Positions 45,447 through 57,000 of a stretch of 64,000 nt of DNA are shown piece after piece. The stretch lies in contig CM055822.1 in the NCBI GenBank assembly GCA_029582265.1, forward strand, positions 4,709,057 to 4,773,056, read 5' to 3'. Origin of the DNA: Zoroaster sp. YZ-2022 (lineage: Eukaryota > Echinodermata > Asteroidea > Forcipulatida > Zoroasteridae). Each line of letters starts with the position of its first letter. The first letter of the stretch is position 1. The translations under genes and the position numbers were made by a program. Under the pieces are notes generated by a model. The model did not search any database and was not told where the DNA came from. It was given only the letters and a program-made list of their open reading frames with translations.

Positions 45447-46045
45447 TATTCTAATTAGATACTGCTGTGTACAGTGAATGTAATACAGTGTATACAGTTT
45501 AAACACTGTATATGACTCTTGTCTGTGTGTCAAGTCCGTTCACACGCAATGGGCCGTGCATATATAGTACTTCTGAAAGGTTGTTCACTTAAACTTCCAG
45601 TTTCGACCGGAAGGAGAGGTCGGATTGGGGTCACGTCTGTGTACGAAACATCACATAATTAAAGATCTATAACATGGTGCAAACACTGTGAAAATATCAT
45701 TTGTGGTTCATGAGATATGATTTTTTGAAAATATTAACCTTTAATTTAGTGTAATTCGATATCTGATGACCTCACTATGACGTCACAACTTAGTGTACAA
45801 CTACATGTTAAGGTTTAGGCACAACTACATGTTAAGGTCTAACTATGTGTGAAGTTTTAAGGTTCTGTGAACTCTGCAACTATCTTTTTGGTCTGGATAT
45901 TCACCGAGAAGGAGAAGAAAAAGTAAACAAAAAAACAAACAAAAAACTGAACAATATCAAGAGGTGTTCGCGCTGTGGCTCGAACACCTAAAAAACCGAA
46001 CAATATCAAGAGGTGTTCGCGCTGTGGCTCGAACACCTAATTAAA
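45447..46045 (-). mobile_element. Helitron-like element (family H), collinear with 10186-10975
   Basis: TCTAATTAGATACTGC, CAGTTTCGACCGGAAGGAG, GTGGTTCATGAGATATGA, GATATCTGATGACCTCACTA and TTAGGCACAACTACATGTTA match the first copy in order. It ends with two hairpin repeats, AGGTGTTCGCGCTGTGGCTC then GAACACCT, separated by AAAAAACCGAACAATATCAAG. The copy at 10.2 kb has different hairpin loops and four repeats, so the hairpin number varies. Confidence 0.7.
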
Positions 46046-46925
46046 TGATCTTCTGATTGTTATATGATTGTTTATTTCTCTTTAACTGTTGAAAATACAT
46101 GTTCATAAATAGTCATTTTAAAAGTTATTGTTTAAATGTGGCAATATTGTCACGAACAACAGGGCATGGAATCAGAGTTCAAATTCTAGATTAACTCATA
46201 GTGACTGAAAAATAATACTCACGTGGTAAGGTCATATATTGGCGTGGCCGAGCGGTCTAGCTTACCGGATTCAAGTTCTGGTGTTAGCAACATAATGTGG
46301 GTTCGAATCACGGCCGTGACACTTGTGTCCTCGAGCAAGACACTTAATCATAATTGCTTCTCTCCACCCAGGGGTTAAATGGGTACCTGTGAAGGCAGAG
46401 TTGGTTTGCTCTATATGCGCTAGAAATGGCAGCAATTGAGCTGTATACTCCCCAGGGAGCTGAGATGGTTTCAGGAATGATTTATGAGCCTTATGAGCCT
46501 TATGAGCAGGGATAATAATATAATGCGCCTTGAGCACCACTTAGTTGGTGGATACGTGCGCTATATAAATCCACACATTATTATTATTATAAATGAGACA
46601 GTACTTTTCAGTTACTGTGTTCATCTGAAACTAAGACACCAATTCCATGCCCTGTAGAACGTCTGCTCTGATCATGACGACACTGTCCCTTTAATATCTT
46701 TACACCAACTTATGTTTATGGGATTGATGGTCAGTACGTAGGTTGAACTATCCCAATGCTTGCATAAAAATACATAGGAACTTTAATTGGGTAATCTGTC
46801 GAAATGTATACCAATACTAACATGCCCATGCAATGAAGATTGGGGGTATGTTTACATGGCCCACCTCCCAGTGATTCACAGTCGGCAATGTCCATTTTAC
46901 TGGATCACCCAACAGATATTGTTTA
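46046..46925 (+). repeat. dispersed repeat family D, copy split by a SINE
   Basis: 46046-46236 and 46589-46925 together match 52265-52800 in inverted orientation: AGGGCATGGAATCAGAGTTC, GACTGAAAAATAATACTCAC, AGGTCATAT before the SINE, and AATGAGACAGTAC, GGGATTGATGGTCAGTAC, TAATTGGGTAATCTG, AATGAAGATTGGGGGTATG after it. The 52 kb copy lacks the SINE and so approximates the empty site. No ORF; the parent element is unknown. Confidence 0.75.
46237..46588 (+). mobile_element. tRNA-derived SINE inserted in repeat family D
   Basis: Starts GGCGTGGCCGAGCGGTCTAG (A-box), has GGTTCGAATCACGG (B-box), GTGTCCTCGAGCAAGACAC, TTGCTTCTCTCCACCCAGGG, GGTTTCAGGAATGATTTATG, CTTAGTTGGTGGATACGTGC and ends GCGCTATATAAATCC, (ATT)n. 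A TTATGAGCC pair is locally duplicated. It is the best preserved SINE in the window. No clear target duplication could be drawn; about 16 bases present in the 52 kb relative are missing at the insertion point. Confidence 0.88.
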
Positions 46926-47794
46926 AAGGTCCTGTGAAGAGTGTATTTACCAAACTTTATTGTTGGTGCTGTTATATTGATTGGTATGAATTAAAAACAA
47001 TTTTAAATGTTTTTGTGTTGAGTGGATTATTAATTGTTTATCTAATAATCAAAAATTCACCCCCCGAATTTTCGAAGTTATAACGAAACGTTCGTGACAT
47101 ACACAAAGGCAGAGAATTTTACACTCGCGGAGCTAGGCGGTATGGTTTGGTGCCAGACTTTGATTGGATAACAGTCTAATAATTATAGAGGGTCGATTTG
47201 ACCCCGTCACGGTACAATGCACGCTTTGCGTTGTCGTGCACACACAGACGCATTTTAGGCCAGAAGCACGGGAGAATTACTCTACGAAAAGCTGGCAGTA
47301 ACACGCGAAAAATATGTCCGAAAGAGAGGAGAGTAATCCGTGAAACGCAGCGCACCGAAGGCAATGCAATGAAACACACCGAAGGCAATGCTAACATTAC
47401 GGTGTTATTTTATGAAATAACAGAAACAGTTCATTCAAAGTTCTGATCATTTAAAACAAAAATCAAAACAAGCGCAGGCATAATGAGAAAGGTTTAATGT
47501 TTTTATGTTTGTCTTGCCCAGGATATAAAATCAGACACGATGTTTTTATTAATGTGGAAAATCACGGCATGTTTTCATGCCGTGAACACTGAAACGGTGA
47601 GCATGGTGTGAACGGAAGTGGACTGGGTTATGCATTGGAGTATTGCTAAATGGCCACTTAACCTGAGTCTTTCTCGCTTTAAAAAACACCTCTTCTTCGT
47701 TGGAGCCTTCACAGCCTTCTTACTTAGCGGGAATATCGTTGGAATTGCATCTGGTAGCAGCATAAGCCATACCGAACTGGCTGTGAAGGCCCCG
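46926..47794. other. non-coding
   Basis: ACACCGAAGGCAATGC-like words repeat at 47355-47395. The frames around 47176-47446 overlap on both strands and are unsupported. Confidence 0.3.
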
Positions 47795-47930
47795 TTCAAA
47801 GCATGTCTGCTCGAAGCATGTCTGCTCGAAGCATGTCTGCTCGAAGCACGGTCTGCTCGAAGCCAGCACGGTCTGTTCGAAGCACGGTCTGCTCGAAGCA
47901 CGGTCTGCTCGAAGCACGGTCTGCATGCAC
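47795..47930. repeat. 15-16 bp minisatellite
   Basis: About eight units of GCATGTCTGCTCGAA, changing to GCACGGTCTGCTCGAA in the second half, with one longer unit containing GCCAGC. Because 15 is a multiple of three the array is open in several frames, giving spurious CLLEA or CFEQT repeat proteins. Confidence 0.9.
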
Positions 47931-48179
47931 TGCTGCGCTGTATATACGACGCATATTTGGCCAAAGTGCTGTGGATCGCGGAATTGCCTCAGTGTACGTC
48001 ACAAATTTTATGTTAATGACGGGGTATGGGCGTGTCGAAAAGCACCCCCTAAATTAAAAAATTAATATTTGTATGGTATAAACGTGAGGGGAAAATACAA
48101 ATGACAAATATATGTTCCAGTAGGCATACTTTATTGTATACAATGAAAAAAACACCTCATTGGACCTTTAATACCCTTA

Positions 48180-48440
48180 GAAAAATTCCCCACAGTCACC
48201 ACAATATGTTCACACTGTGATCACAGAACACAGAGAACACACTAGGTGACCCTTCCACACTGAATTGCCACACACTGTGGTCATTTCACACTGTTTATTC
48301 ACTATGTGATCACACTAGGAACACTGTGATTCTGTCACAGCGTTTGTCCACATAGAACACTCAGAGAACACACTGTGACCCTTCCACACTCCACTCTGTG
48401 ATCACAGTGTGAATACACTGTGATCATTTCATTACGTGAA
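48180..48440. repeat. degenerate CACTGTGATCAC repeat
   Basis: CACACTGTGATCACAGAACA, ACACACTGTGGTCATTTCAC, ATGTGATCACACTAGGAACAC, CACTCTGTGATCACAGTGTG and similar words fill the stretch without a strict period. Many contain TGATCA palindromes. The 13525-13640 region is made of the same words. Confidence 0.65.
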
Positions 48441-48668
48441 TTCCCCATTAGACGAAAATCGTTGATCGGTATGGCCTCTGTACATGTACATTACATGTGG
48501 CTCTGATGTATGAAACAACTATTCAAATGCACCAACAACATTATTTTCATATTCAACTTCAACACAATTCAATACCGTACTGGACAAAATTCACGATCAT
48601 TATTTGTTTTGACTGCTGCAAAAGTCTTTAGCCACACGTACTGTGAATAATTTAAAATATCTATAATA
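48441..48668. other. non-coding flank
   Basis: Short AT-rich interval, no feature seen. Confidence 0.3.
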
Positions 48669-49237
48669 CAGGGTGTATCAAAAAAAAGTATACAGTCAGA
48701 AAAAGGTCTCAAAAATGAAAATTTTATCCGTCTCTCAAGGTCATCCAGGTCCGCTGGTGGAGTAACATAAACCATGGAGGAAGAAAACAGTCCAATGGCG
48801 TTAAGTCTGGTGATCTCGGCGGCCATTCCACGGGCCGGTTCAATGCAATCACAAGACAGAGCAGTGATTAGGCTTGCCGTTGCCAATATGCTGAAGAGGG
48901 CACGAATCTGTGTGGAACGAAATGGCGGTCACGTGGAGGACTAAGGGTTAAGAAAATTCTCCAAAGAATTGATAATTAACAAAGAACATGCCACACTTGC
49001 CTCTCATGGCCTCTGATCCAGTTTTGAACTTAGCAATTTTGTGCGCAAGCCAATTTTAAGGTGGTTAACGAAAGTAGCCCGTGTTCACTCTGGCGTGAAA
49101 TGCTGACGATAATCATGATGCTAATAAAGGCAGGAGACCATCTTCAACCAATGTGTATAGAGAGATTTTCTGAATATAATACAATTTTCATTTTTGAGAC
49201 CCTTTTCTGACTGTATACTTTTTTTGGATACACCCTG
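48669..49237 (-). mobile_element. internally deleted mariner-type element
   Basis: Terminal inverted repeats of about 55 bases: CAGGGTGTATCAAAAAAAAG, TATACAGTCAGAAAAAGGTC, TCAAAAATGAAAAT on the left and the inverse on the right, flanked by TA on both sides. On the minus strand at 48700-48890 it still encodes GRPVEWPPRSPDLTPLDCFL, then after a frame change VYVTPPADLDDLERRI. That is the WPxRSPDLTPLDxF block around the third catalytic Asp of mariner transposases. The first two-thirds of the gene are missing, so the 569-bp element is non-autonomous. Confidence 0.88.
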
Positions 49238-49400
49238 TAAAGCAGAGTCCGTGTACTTAAAAGTGAACTTATACCACTTGGAAATTTCCAAGTATGTTAA
49301 TATATATTTTTTATATAGGATTTGTTTTGAATTAAGTTTAACATTCAAGTTTATTTGAAGCAAGGAGGAAGGAGCACCCTTAAATTAATTTGAATTTATT
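49238..49400. other. short spacer between two elements
   Basis: Nothing recognisable. Confidence 0.3.
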
Positions 49401-49725
49401 TATTAGGTGTTCGGGTATGTACCCGAAACACCTATTGTTTTTGTTCGTTTTTTTAAAAAAATTTGTTTTTAGGTGTTCGGGTATGTACCCGAAACACCTA
49501 TTGTTTTTGTTCGTTTTTTTTTCTTTTCTTCTCCTTCTTCTCCAGATAGACTGTCTACAAAAAACACATTCTTTCAAACTTCACATGAACTTGAAACTTG
49601 GCATATACTTAGAACTTAATACGTAGATGAAACAGAATTTGTGACGTCATGATTAGGTCATCAGATATCGAATTACGATAATTCAAAGTTTAATCATTAA
49701 AAAAATCATATCGAGGGATCTGAAA
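49401..49725 (+). mobile_element. Helitron-like element (family H), 5' end
   Basis: Begins with two identical hairpins, AGGTGTTCGGGTATGTACCC then GAAACACCT, each followed by ATTGTTTTTGTTCG and a T run. A CTTCTTCTCCTTCTTC tract follows, then GACTGTCTACAAAAAACACA, CTTGAAACTTGGCATATACT, GATTAGGTCATCAGATATCG and AAATCATATC, after which similarity ends. This is the plus-strand, better preserved version of the end seen at 10805-10975 and 45950-46045. Confidence 0.7.
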
Positions 49726-50825
49726 AATCAATAAAATTACTGATTTAGTCGGGGAAAAATATGTAGTTAATCATGAGTGTAAAGAGTGTGAAATATGTGA
49801 CATTAGAGACGAGGATATGTTTGAGTTTGATATTTATTTGTACTGAAAACACGACATTTTTGTAAAAAAAGAAACACACTTTTCTTGAAAATGTACGCGC
49901 AATCTATTATTTCCGCTACGTCCGCAATACTCAATCGACTGGGCGGGGCATATAAAACAGTCCGGCCGGTGGAACGGTATGTCGCCGTCAATCGGCAGAA
50001 ACAGATTTACTCAGAAAGAAATTGTATTTTTATGAAAATACGAGTGTGAAATATGTGATATTACTGATGAACTCGTGCCAACTCGTACTCCAACCAACTC
50101 GTACTTCAACCAACATAGTCATAAAGGGTAGGTATCTTGAATTTAATTGTTAAGAGGATTTCCTGTATTTATCTTCGTGTTTTTATACAAGAAAAGCCAT
50201 TTTTTAAGCGTTGGGTTGGCTGGTAACGTTAATGTAGTTGCAATTGCATTGTGCCTGACGTTCTTAACGTTAGTTATGTGAACATACATTGTACTTTGAA
50301 CATTAAACAACTCAACACTTTTTTAACAAAATATGAACATATGTCTCTAAAATGTATTTATAATGTAAATAAGGATAGGAAAATTCAGTTGTTAAGGTTA
50401 TGGCAATTTTTCAGTTGAAATTTTATGCCATATTTTGTAATTTATGTTTTCTCCAAAATCTTCAGTTTGTGCACAAATTAACGTCAAGTAGTGATTGTTT
50501 ACTGCACTTTCCTTAATTTTTACCCTTCTTAGATACAAATCAACTTACACAGACAATTATTTCACAGGAAAATGCACAATATTCATGACACAATACTTCA
50601 TGTACTTGTATAAGTTGTTAATGTTAGTCCTGCTCCCTGGGAGGCCTCTCACATGAAACTATGAGACTCAGCAATTTCCTTAAATACCTTTCTCTTTTGA
50701 TGTGAGTTTCATGCAAGAACATTTCTTTAATTTATTACACATTGTCAAGAATAACTGTGTGCAATTTTGACAACAACCAATGCCCTTTTCAATTTTAATG
50801 GTCCAGCTACTCCAAAATTATACAC
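49726..50825. other. non-coding, possible promoter or 5' UTR intron region
   Basis: ACTCGTGCCAACTCGTACTCC-like words at 50068-50110 recur near 51400. The interval may belong to the 5' region of the gene starting at 51058. No coding sequence supported. Confidence 0.3.
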
Positions 50826-51055
50826 TATTTTCCCCATTCATATAAATTAGAACTTCTCTGAATTTTCAAATACTTTATTCTTGGTCCATGTACTTGTAAA
50901 ACCATCCTACTATTTTGTACAGCATGTTCACTGTGATGTATTATTTTCCTCATTCACATAAATTAGAACTCTGAAATTTTAAATACTTTATTTTTGGTCC
51001 ATGTACTTATATAAAACTTTCCTATTATTTTTTACAGCATGTTGACTCTGATGTA
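50826..51055 (+). repeat. 115-bp tandem duplication carrying a splice acceptor
   Basis: 50826-50940 and 50941-51055 are similar: ATTTTCCCCATTCATATAAA and ATTTTCCTCATTCACATAAA, TACTTTATTYTTGGTCCATG, CCTAYTATTTTKTACAG and CATGTTSACTSTGATGTA. Each copy ends with a polypyrimidine tract and CAG. Only the second lies just before the ATG at 51058. Confidence 0.8.
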
Positions 51056-51057
51056 TC

Positions 51058-54000
51058 ATGGCTCAGACTAAGTTCCAGCCTACAGCACCCCGACACGGCG
51101 TTGACACCACATCCAAATGCAGTATCGTAACTGTTCAAGTCAATCTTCAGTTTGTAGGCTACACGATGGTATGGTTTAACGTCTTACGTTAACAGATCAT
51201 TTGAGAATCCGTGCACAATTAATGGCAGTGGTCTTCATTACTTGGTTTCGTTTGAAGGTATGTAAACTTTCACATTTTTTATAGATGTATGTTCGTTTTA
51301 GTATAATTTTATAGATATTGATTACATAAAACCATGGTTAACGTTAAAAACCTTAGTGTGGCAATGGTATCACATGTGCCGCGCCTGAAGTGAAACAGGT
51401 CAACTCGTATGCGTGCTCGTACTTTTACCAATTCACACTTATTTTGGTCAACTCAACCCGGAAAAATATTTATTACTGAATATTTACTGGCATGCGTACG
51501 GATTGACATCCGGTGGAGTACGCGTTGGTAAAAGTACAAGTTAATTTAGCTACACTATAGTGTCTGTAGTTGCTCATAATAATAGTAGTACTTATGTCCT
51601 GTGTGGTGATGGCTGCATTGCAGTTTACTTTATACTAGCACTTAATTTTCTCACTAAAGTAGACCAGAACCAAATATCAGCACCTTTATTGAGATAATGA
51701 AACGGTCACATCATGGAGGAAGGAAGATGTCACATGTAGTTCTATTCAATTGTAAAACCTAACATAAAGGCATTGTTCTGAAGGGATCATTTTTCTGAAG
51801 TTACATCAATCCATCAATCCATCATCCTGATAATAACATATAAGGGCATTCTAAGTTATGTGTGTTTTGTTAGCATGACCCATTATTCTTCGTCCCTCTT
51901 TGAAAACATTTAATATTGTTTTTACATGATTCGTTTATATTTCAGATCAACGATATCCATTTGTGCTACTGCTACAAGGTGTGTTAGAGTCTGTGTAACT
52001 TTGTGATCCAATGGCCAGTATTTGAAGTTTATCCATTCATCAAAGGAGTTAACGTATTATTCAAATTATTTTATATGGACTTATCCTATCTGTGGCAGTC
52101 TTGACCCTCAAGGGAATTGTTTTTTTAGGACCTCAAGACACATCTAGGTCTTTCTAGGAATTTCTTTAACATGTTAGAACAAAAATAGTACTGAGGAATT
52201 CTTATTATTTTTTTGACTGGACGCAAACATCCTCACAAATATAATTATTAAGCAATATCTGTTGGTGATCTAGTAAAATGTATATTGCCGACAGTGAATC
52301 ACTGGCAGTTGGGCCATATAAACATAGTAAACATACCCCCCCCCCCCCAATCTTCATTGCGTGGGTGTGTCAGCCTTGGAATACCTTTTGCCAGATCACC
52401 CAATTAAAGTTCCTATTTATTTGTATGCTCGCATTGGGATAGTACTGACCATCAATCCCATAAACACAATTGGTTAAACAGACAGTATCGTCACGATCAG
52501 AGCATACTTTCTACAAACGGGCCATGGAATTGGTGTCCTAGTTTAAGACGAACATAGTGACTAAACATTACTGGCTCATTTATGCAGCAGCAACGCAAAT
52601 ATGACCTTATCATGTGAGTATTATTTTCAGTCACTGAGTTAAACTAGAACTTGAACTCTGATTCCATGCCCTATTGATCGTGAAGATATTGCCACCTTTA
52701 AACAATAACTTTAACATTACTATTTATGAAAATGTATTTTCAACAGTTAATGACACATAAATACATGTAACAATCCAAAGATCATATTTCAGTATTGTTT
52801 GTTTCTTTTTATTTTACAGTTATCCTTCAAATTACATTGTGCTGTCTCTTCCCTATAAGTATTCTTTTAAAAACTGAACCAAACATTTAAATATTATAAC
52901 ACTTGATCGAATTTGTCATTGTATTGTGCAAGACCTGCACACACCACCTGGGGCCAAAAATGTGTAATGATAAAGCTGTGATGATACAGTATTTAATTCC
53001 ACCACAACGTATAATTAGCGTAACAGCTCTGTATTCGTCCAAAGGACAAACACCTAATGTCGTACAGATCGTTAATTGTCAAAAAATATTTAGGAAAGAT
53101 GACCCCAATTTGACCTTACTTCCTGTCCAAACCGGAAGTCAAAGTTTACTATTAATAAAAATCATATCTCAACAACCACAAGAGGTAAAATTGACATTTA
53201 TTGTACCATTGTATAGATTGTTAATTGTCGAAAAATATTTACACAAAGGTGACCCCAATTTGACCTTACTTCCTGTCCAAACCGGAAGTCAAATTTTAAT
53301 ATTAAAAAAAAATCATATCTCAACAACCACAACAGGTAAATTCACAGTTTTTGCACCATTGTACAGATTGTTAATTGTCAAAAATATTTACAAAAACATT
53401 CTGACGTCATCATCACTACCCTGACAAAATCCGAACACCTATGTGTTTGTCATATGACAAACACTTAAGTCGTTTCTTCTCCTTCTTCTTCTTCTTCTCC
53501 CCATCGATTGTCTACAAAAAAACACATACTTGCAAATTTCACATGAACTTGAAACTTGGCATATACTTAGAACTTAACACGTAGATGAAACAAAATTTGT
53601 GACGTCATGATTAGGTCATCAGATATCGAATTACGATAAATCAAAGTTTAATATTTAAAAAAATCATATCTCAACAACCACATGAGGTAAATTCAAAATT
53701 TTTGTACCATTGTACAGATCGTTAATTGTCAAAAAATATTTACAAAAAGGTGACCCCATTTTGGCCTTACTTCCTGTCCAAACTGGAAGTGAAATTTTAA
53801 TATTAAAAAAAATCATATCTCAACAACCACAAGAGGGAAATTCACAATTTTTGCACCATTCTACAGATCGTTAATTGTCAAAAAATATTTACAAAAAGGT
53901 GATCCCAATTTGACCTTACTTCCTGTCCACACCGGAAGTCAAAGTTTAATATTTAAAAAAAATCATATCTCAACAACCACAAGAGGTAAATTGAAATTTT

Positions 54001-57000
54001 TTGCACCATTGTACAGATCGTTAATTGTCGAAAAATATTTACACAAAGGTGACCCTAATTTGACCTTACTTCCTGTCCAACCCGGAAGTCAAAATTTAAT
54101 ATTTAAAAAAATCATATCTCAACAACCACAAGAGGTAAATTCACAATTGTTGTACCATTGTACAGATCGTTAATTGTCAAAAAATATTTACAAAAAGATG
54201 ACCCCAATTTGACCTTACTTCCTGTCCAAACCGGAAGTTAAATTTTAATATTTACAAAAATCCTATCTCAACAACCACAGGAGGTAAATTGAAATTTGTT
54301 GCACCATTGTATAGATTGTTAATTGTCGAAACATGTTTACACAAAGATGACCCAATTTGACCTTACTTCCTGTCCAAACCGGAAGTCAAAGTTTAATATT
54401 TAAAAAAATCATATCTCAACAACCACAAGAGGTAAATTCACAGTTTTTGCACCATTGTACAGATTGTTAATTGTCAAAAGTATTTACAAAAACATGACCC
54501 CAATTTGACCTTTACTTGCTGTCCAAACCGGAAGTCAAAGTTTAATATTAAAATAATTTCTAAATTCAGTATTGTATTGTATTCAAATAAACTTCTCGCG
54601 AGAACTTCAACAGACGTTAACATTTGACTTTCTCCAACACTTCGAATTGATGACGTCATCATTTTAACTTCAACCGAACACCTAGTTTTTGTTGTGACAA
54701 AAACTTATATCTAGTTTTTCTTCTTCTTTTCCGGATCGATTGTCTACAAAAAATACATACTTGCAAACTTCACATGAACTTCAAACTTGGCATATACTTA
54801 GAACGTAACACGAAGATGAAACACGAGTTGTGACGTCATGATTAGGTCATCAGATATCGAATTTCGATAAATCATTCGTTAATATCTAAAACGTTTGAGT
54901 TACGTTGCAATCGTTAGAAATCAAAGATCTACACGGCTGTTTCAACGCTTTAAAAAATGCGCCCTCTGTTGGTGAATCTAACTCAGCTCTGGTCGTGCTC
55001 ATTATGTTTGCATGTTTAAGGAATTGAGCGTTTACGCTTCGGACTCGGCTATCGTGACCCCTGAAAAAAATTGTGTTTCTGATCAATTCGTTTCGCATAA
55101 TGTATTATGTGATTGACTAAAATCCTTTTTAGGTTCTTTTTTATGTCAGCATAATCTATTTATTCTGAAAAAGGTCACTTAATAGCTCTTTTCGAGGTCG
55201 TTGAATCGATTAACTGCCACATGTTTCAACAGTTGGGTGCATGCAGACCTGCGGAGAAAACCTTCCACAAAGCGAGTTTTTCACTATTTTCTGAATTTTT
55301 CCTATCACCAGTGGATGTTTCATCGTTGAAAACAGACATTATTATGCACACTTAATTGGAGGTAAGTCTGGGCAATGACAAATTTACGAGAATCTTTGAT
55401 ATAAAAATAAGCATTTTAACCGGCTTCAGACATGTCAGATGTGTTGTAACGCGTTGGTTGACGTGGGTTTTTCCTCCATGACTCTTTTGAAATACTTAGT
55501 GGTAAATAGTCTGTAACGTTAGGAGAGTGAAGCCTAGGCATGAGTACAATTATTAGTTTAATTTAAAAAAAAAATGATGCTAACGTTAGATGTGTTATCA
55601 ATAGGATGTAATCAGTGTAATATCTAATGTTAGCTCTGTGAAATTAAATAATTGATTAATTTAAACAAACAAATAGTCTGAACAGTGAACAACAATGTTT
55701 AAGGGCTGAAAACATTAATAACATTAGTACAGCTGGACATGTCTACCAATGTCATGCATGTATAATACATGCAGGTACTTTATAAATTATGTATGTCGCA
55801 ATATTCTCCGACAAGTCTGAGTTTATTAGCAAAGGTACATTTTAAATAATTTTGGTTGACACTAATAATATTATTTACAACGACAATCATAACATTTAGG
55901 GAAAACTTGTACATGCAGCTTTGCATGGTGAAGAAGATAAGTAAGACTAATTGCAGTGACACCATGTGAAATACGCTAGTGAGTAGTAATTAGTTCTGAA
56001 AAGAACTAGAGGTTGCAACTTGACATTTCGATCAGTATGCTCTGATCGTCCTCAGGATTTACTACTCAATAGAGAATTTCACATGGTGTCACCGTAATTA
56101 GTCTTACTTAATCATGAAATTTAACGAATATCATTTATGATACTTTTCAGAATTTGTGATCACATGAAATCATGAAATGGTTTTGAATACAACAAAATAA
56201 AACATGCTTATTTTGAGTTTAATTTTCTTTTCACAGCTGATCTTCCTGGATGGAACTCCCTCAATTCTGGTGTGGCGATGGTTTGATCACTGTATGGGAA
56301 CATTGCAAACAGTAGGATTAGCTGCAAAGGTAAGAGTTATGTCATATTTGGAAACAGTCCGGCATTGGGTTAGAAATTAACAGACTTTACAGATATGTTT
56401 ATTGTTTTAAGTAGCAAACTCTTTGTATGTGTAAAACTGTACCATGAAATTGCTGTAAAGGGAAGTTACAACAATGGTACAATGTAAATCTAAAAACCTA
56501 TAAATCAATCATCCTGAGAAATGATTTGGTTTTCATGTTAGAGAAGAGGAATCGTTGTCAAAAACGGAAAAAACATGTAACAATTTTTGTTTATATTTTT
56601 TACAAGAATGTGTTAGTACCATATACCAATGTTGTACATTCCCTTTATTTTTATATTGCATTTTTAGATACATGGACCCCAAAATGTAAGTAAATAGGCC
56701 CTGAACTATTTGACCAATGAAAGATTTTCTAGAGATTTGATGTAACAATGAAAAACCACAAATAATACACGAGGTAGTGCATCCCATGTATACATACATG
56801 TACATATGTGTAAAACAATGTTTTTTTCTTATTTTTGACAGATCTTTATGCATGCCCTTATTCCTGGTATTGTGGTGGTGTGATGGCACTGCATGATGCT
56901 TAACAACTTTTGCAGAGGATCTTTCATTCCGTGAACTTCACGTCCTGCCATGTTGAATTCAGTATGTACCAGCTTGCCACCTTATGGCACCTCCAATAGA

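Noticed and set aside
47618..48057. Repeat proteins with CLLEA or CFEQT units
   Set aside because: Artefact of a 15-bp minisatellite, open in several frames because the period is a multiple of three.
53025..54545. CRISPR-like array or repeat protein gene
   Set aside because: The 149-bp units are whole-unit tandem repeats with no distinct spacers, in a eukaryotic transposon context; the frames reflect the repeat.
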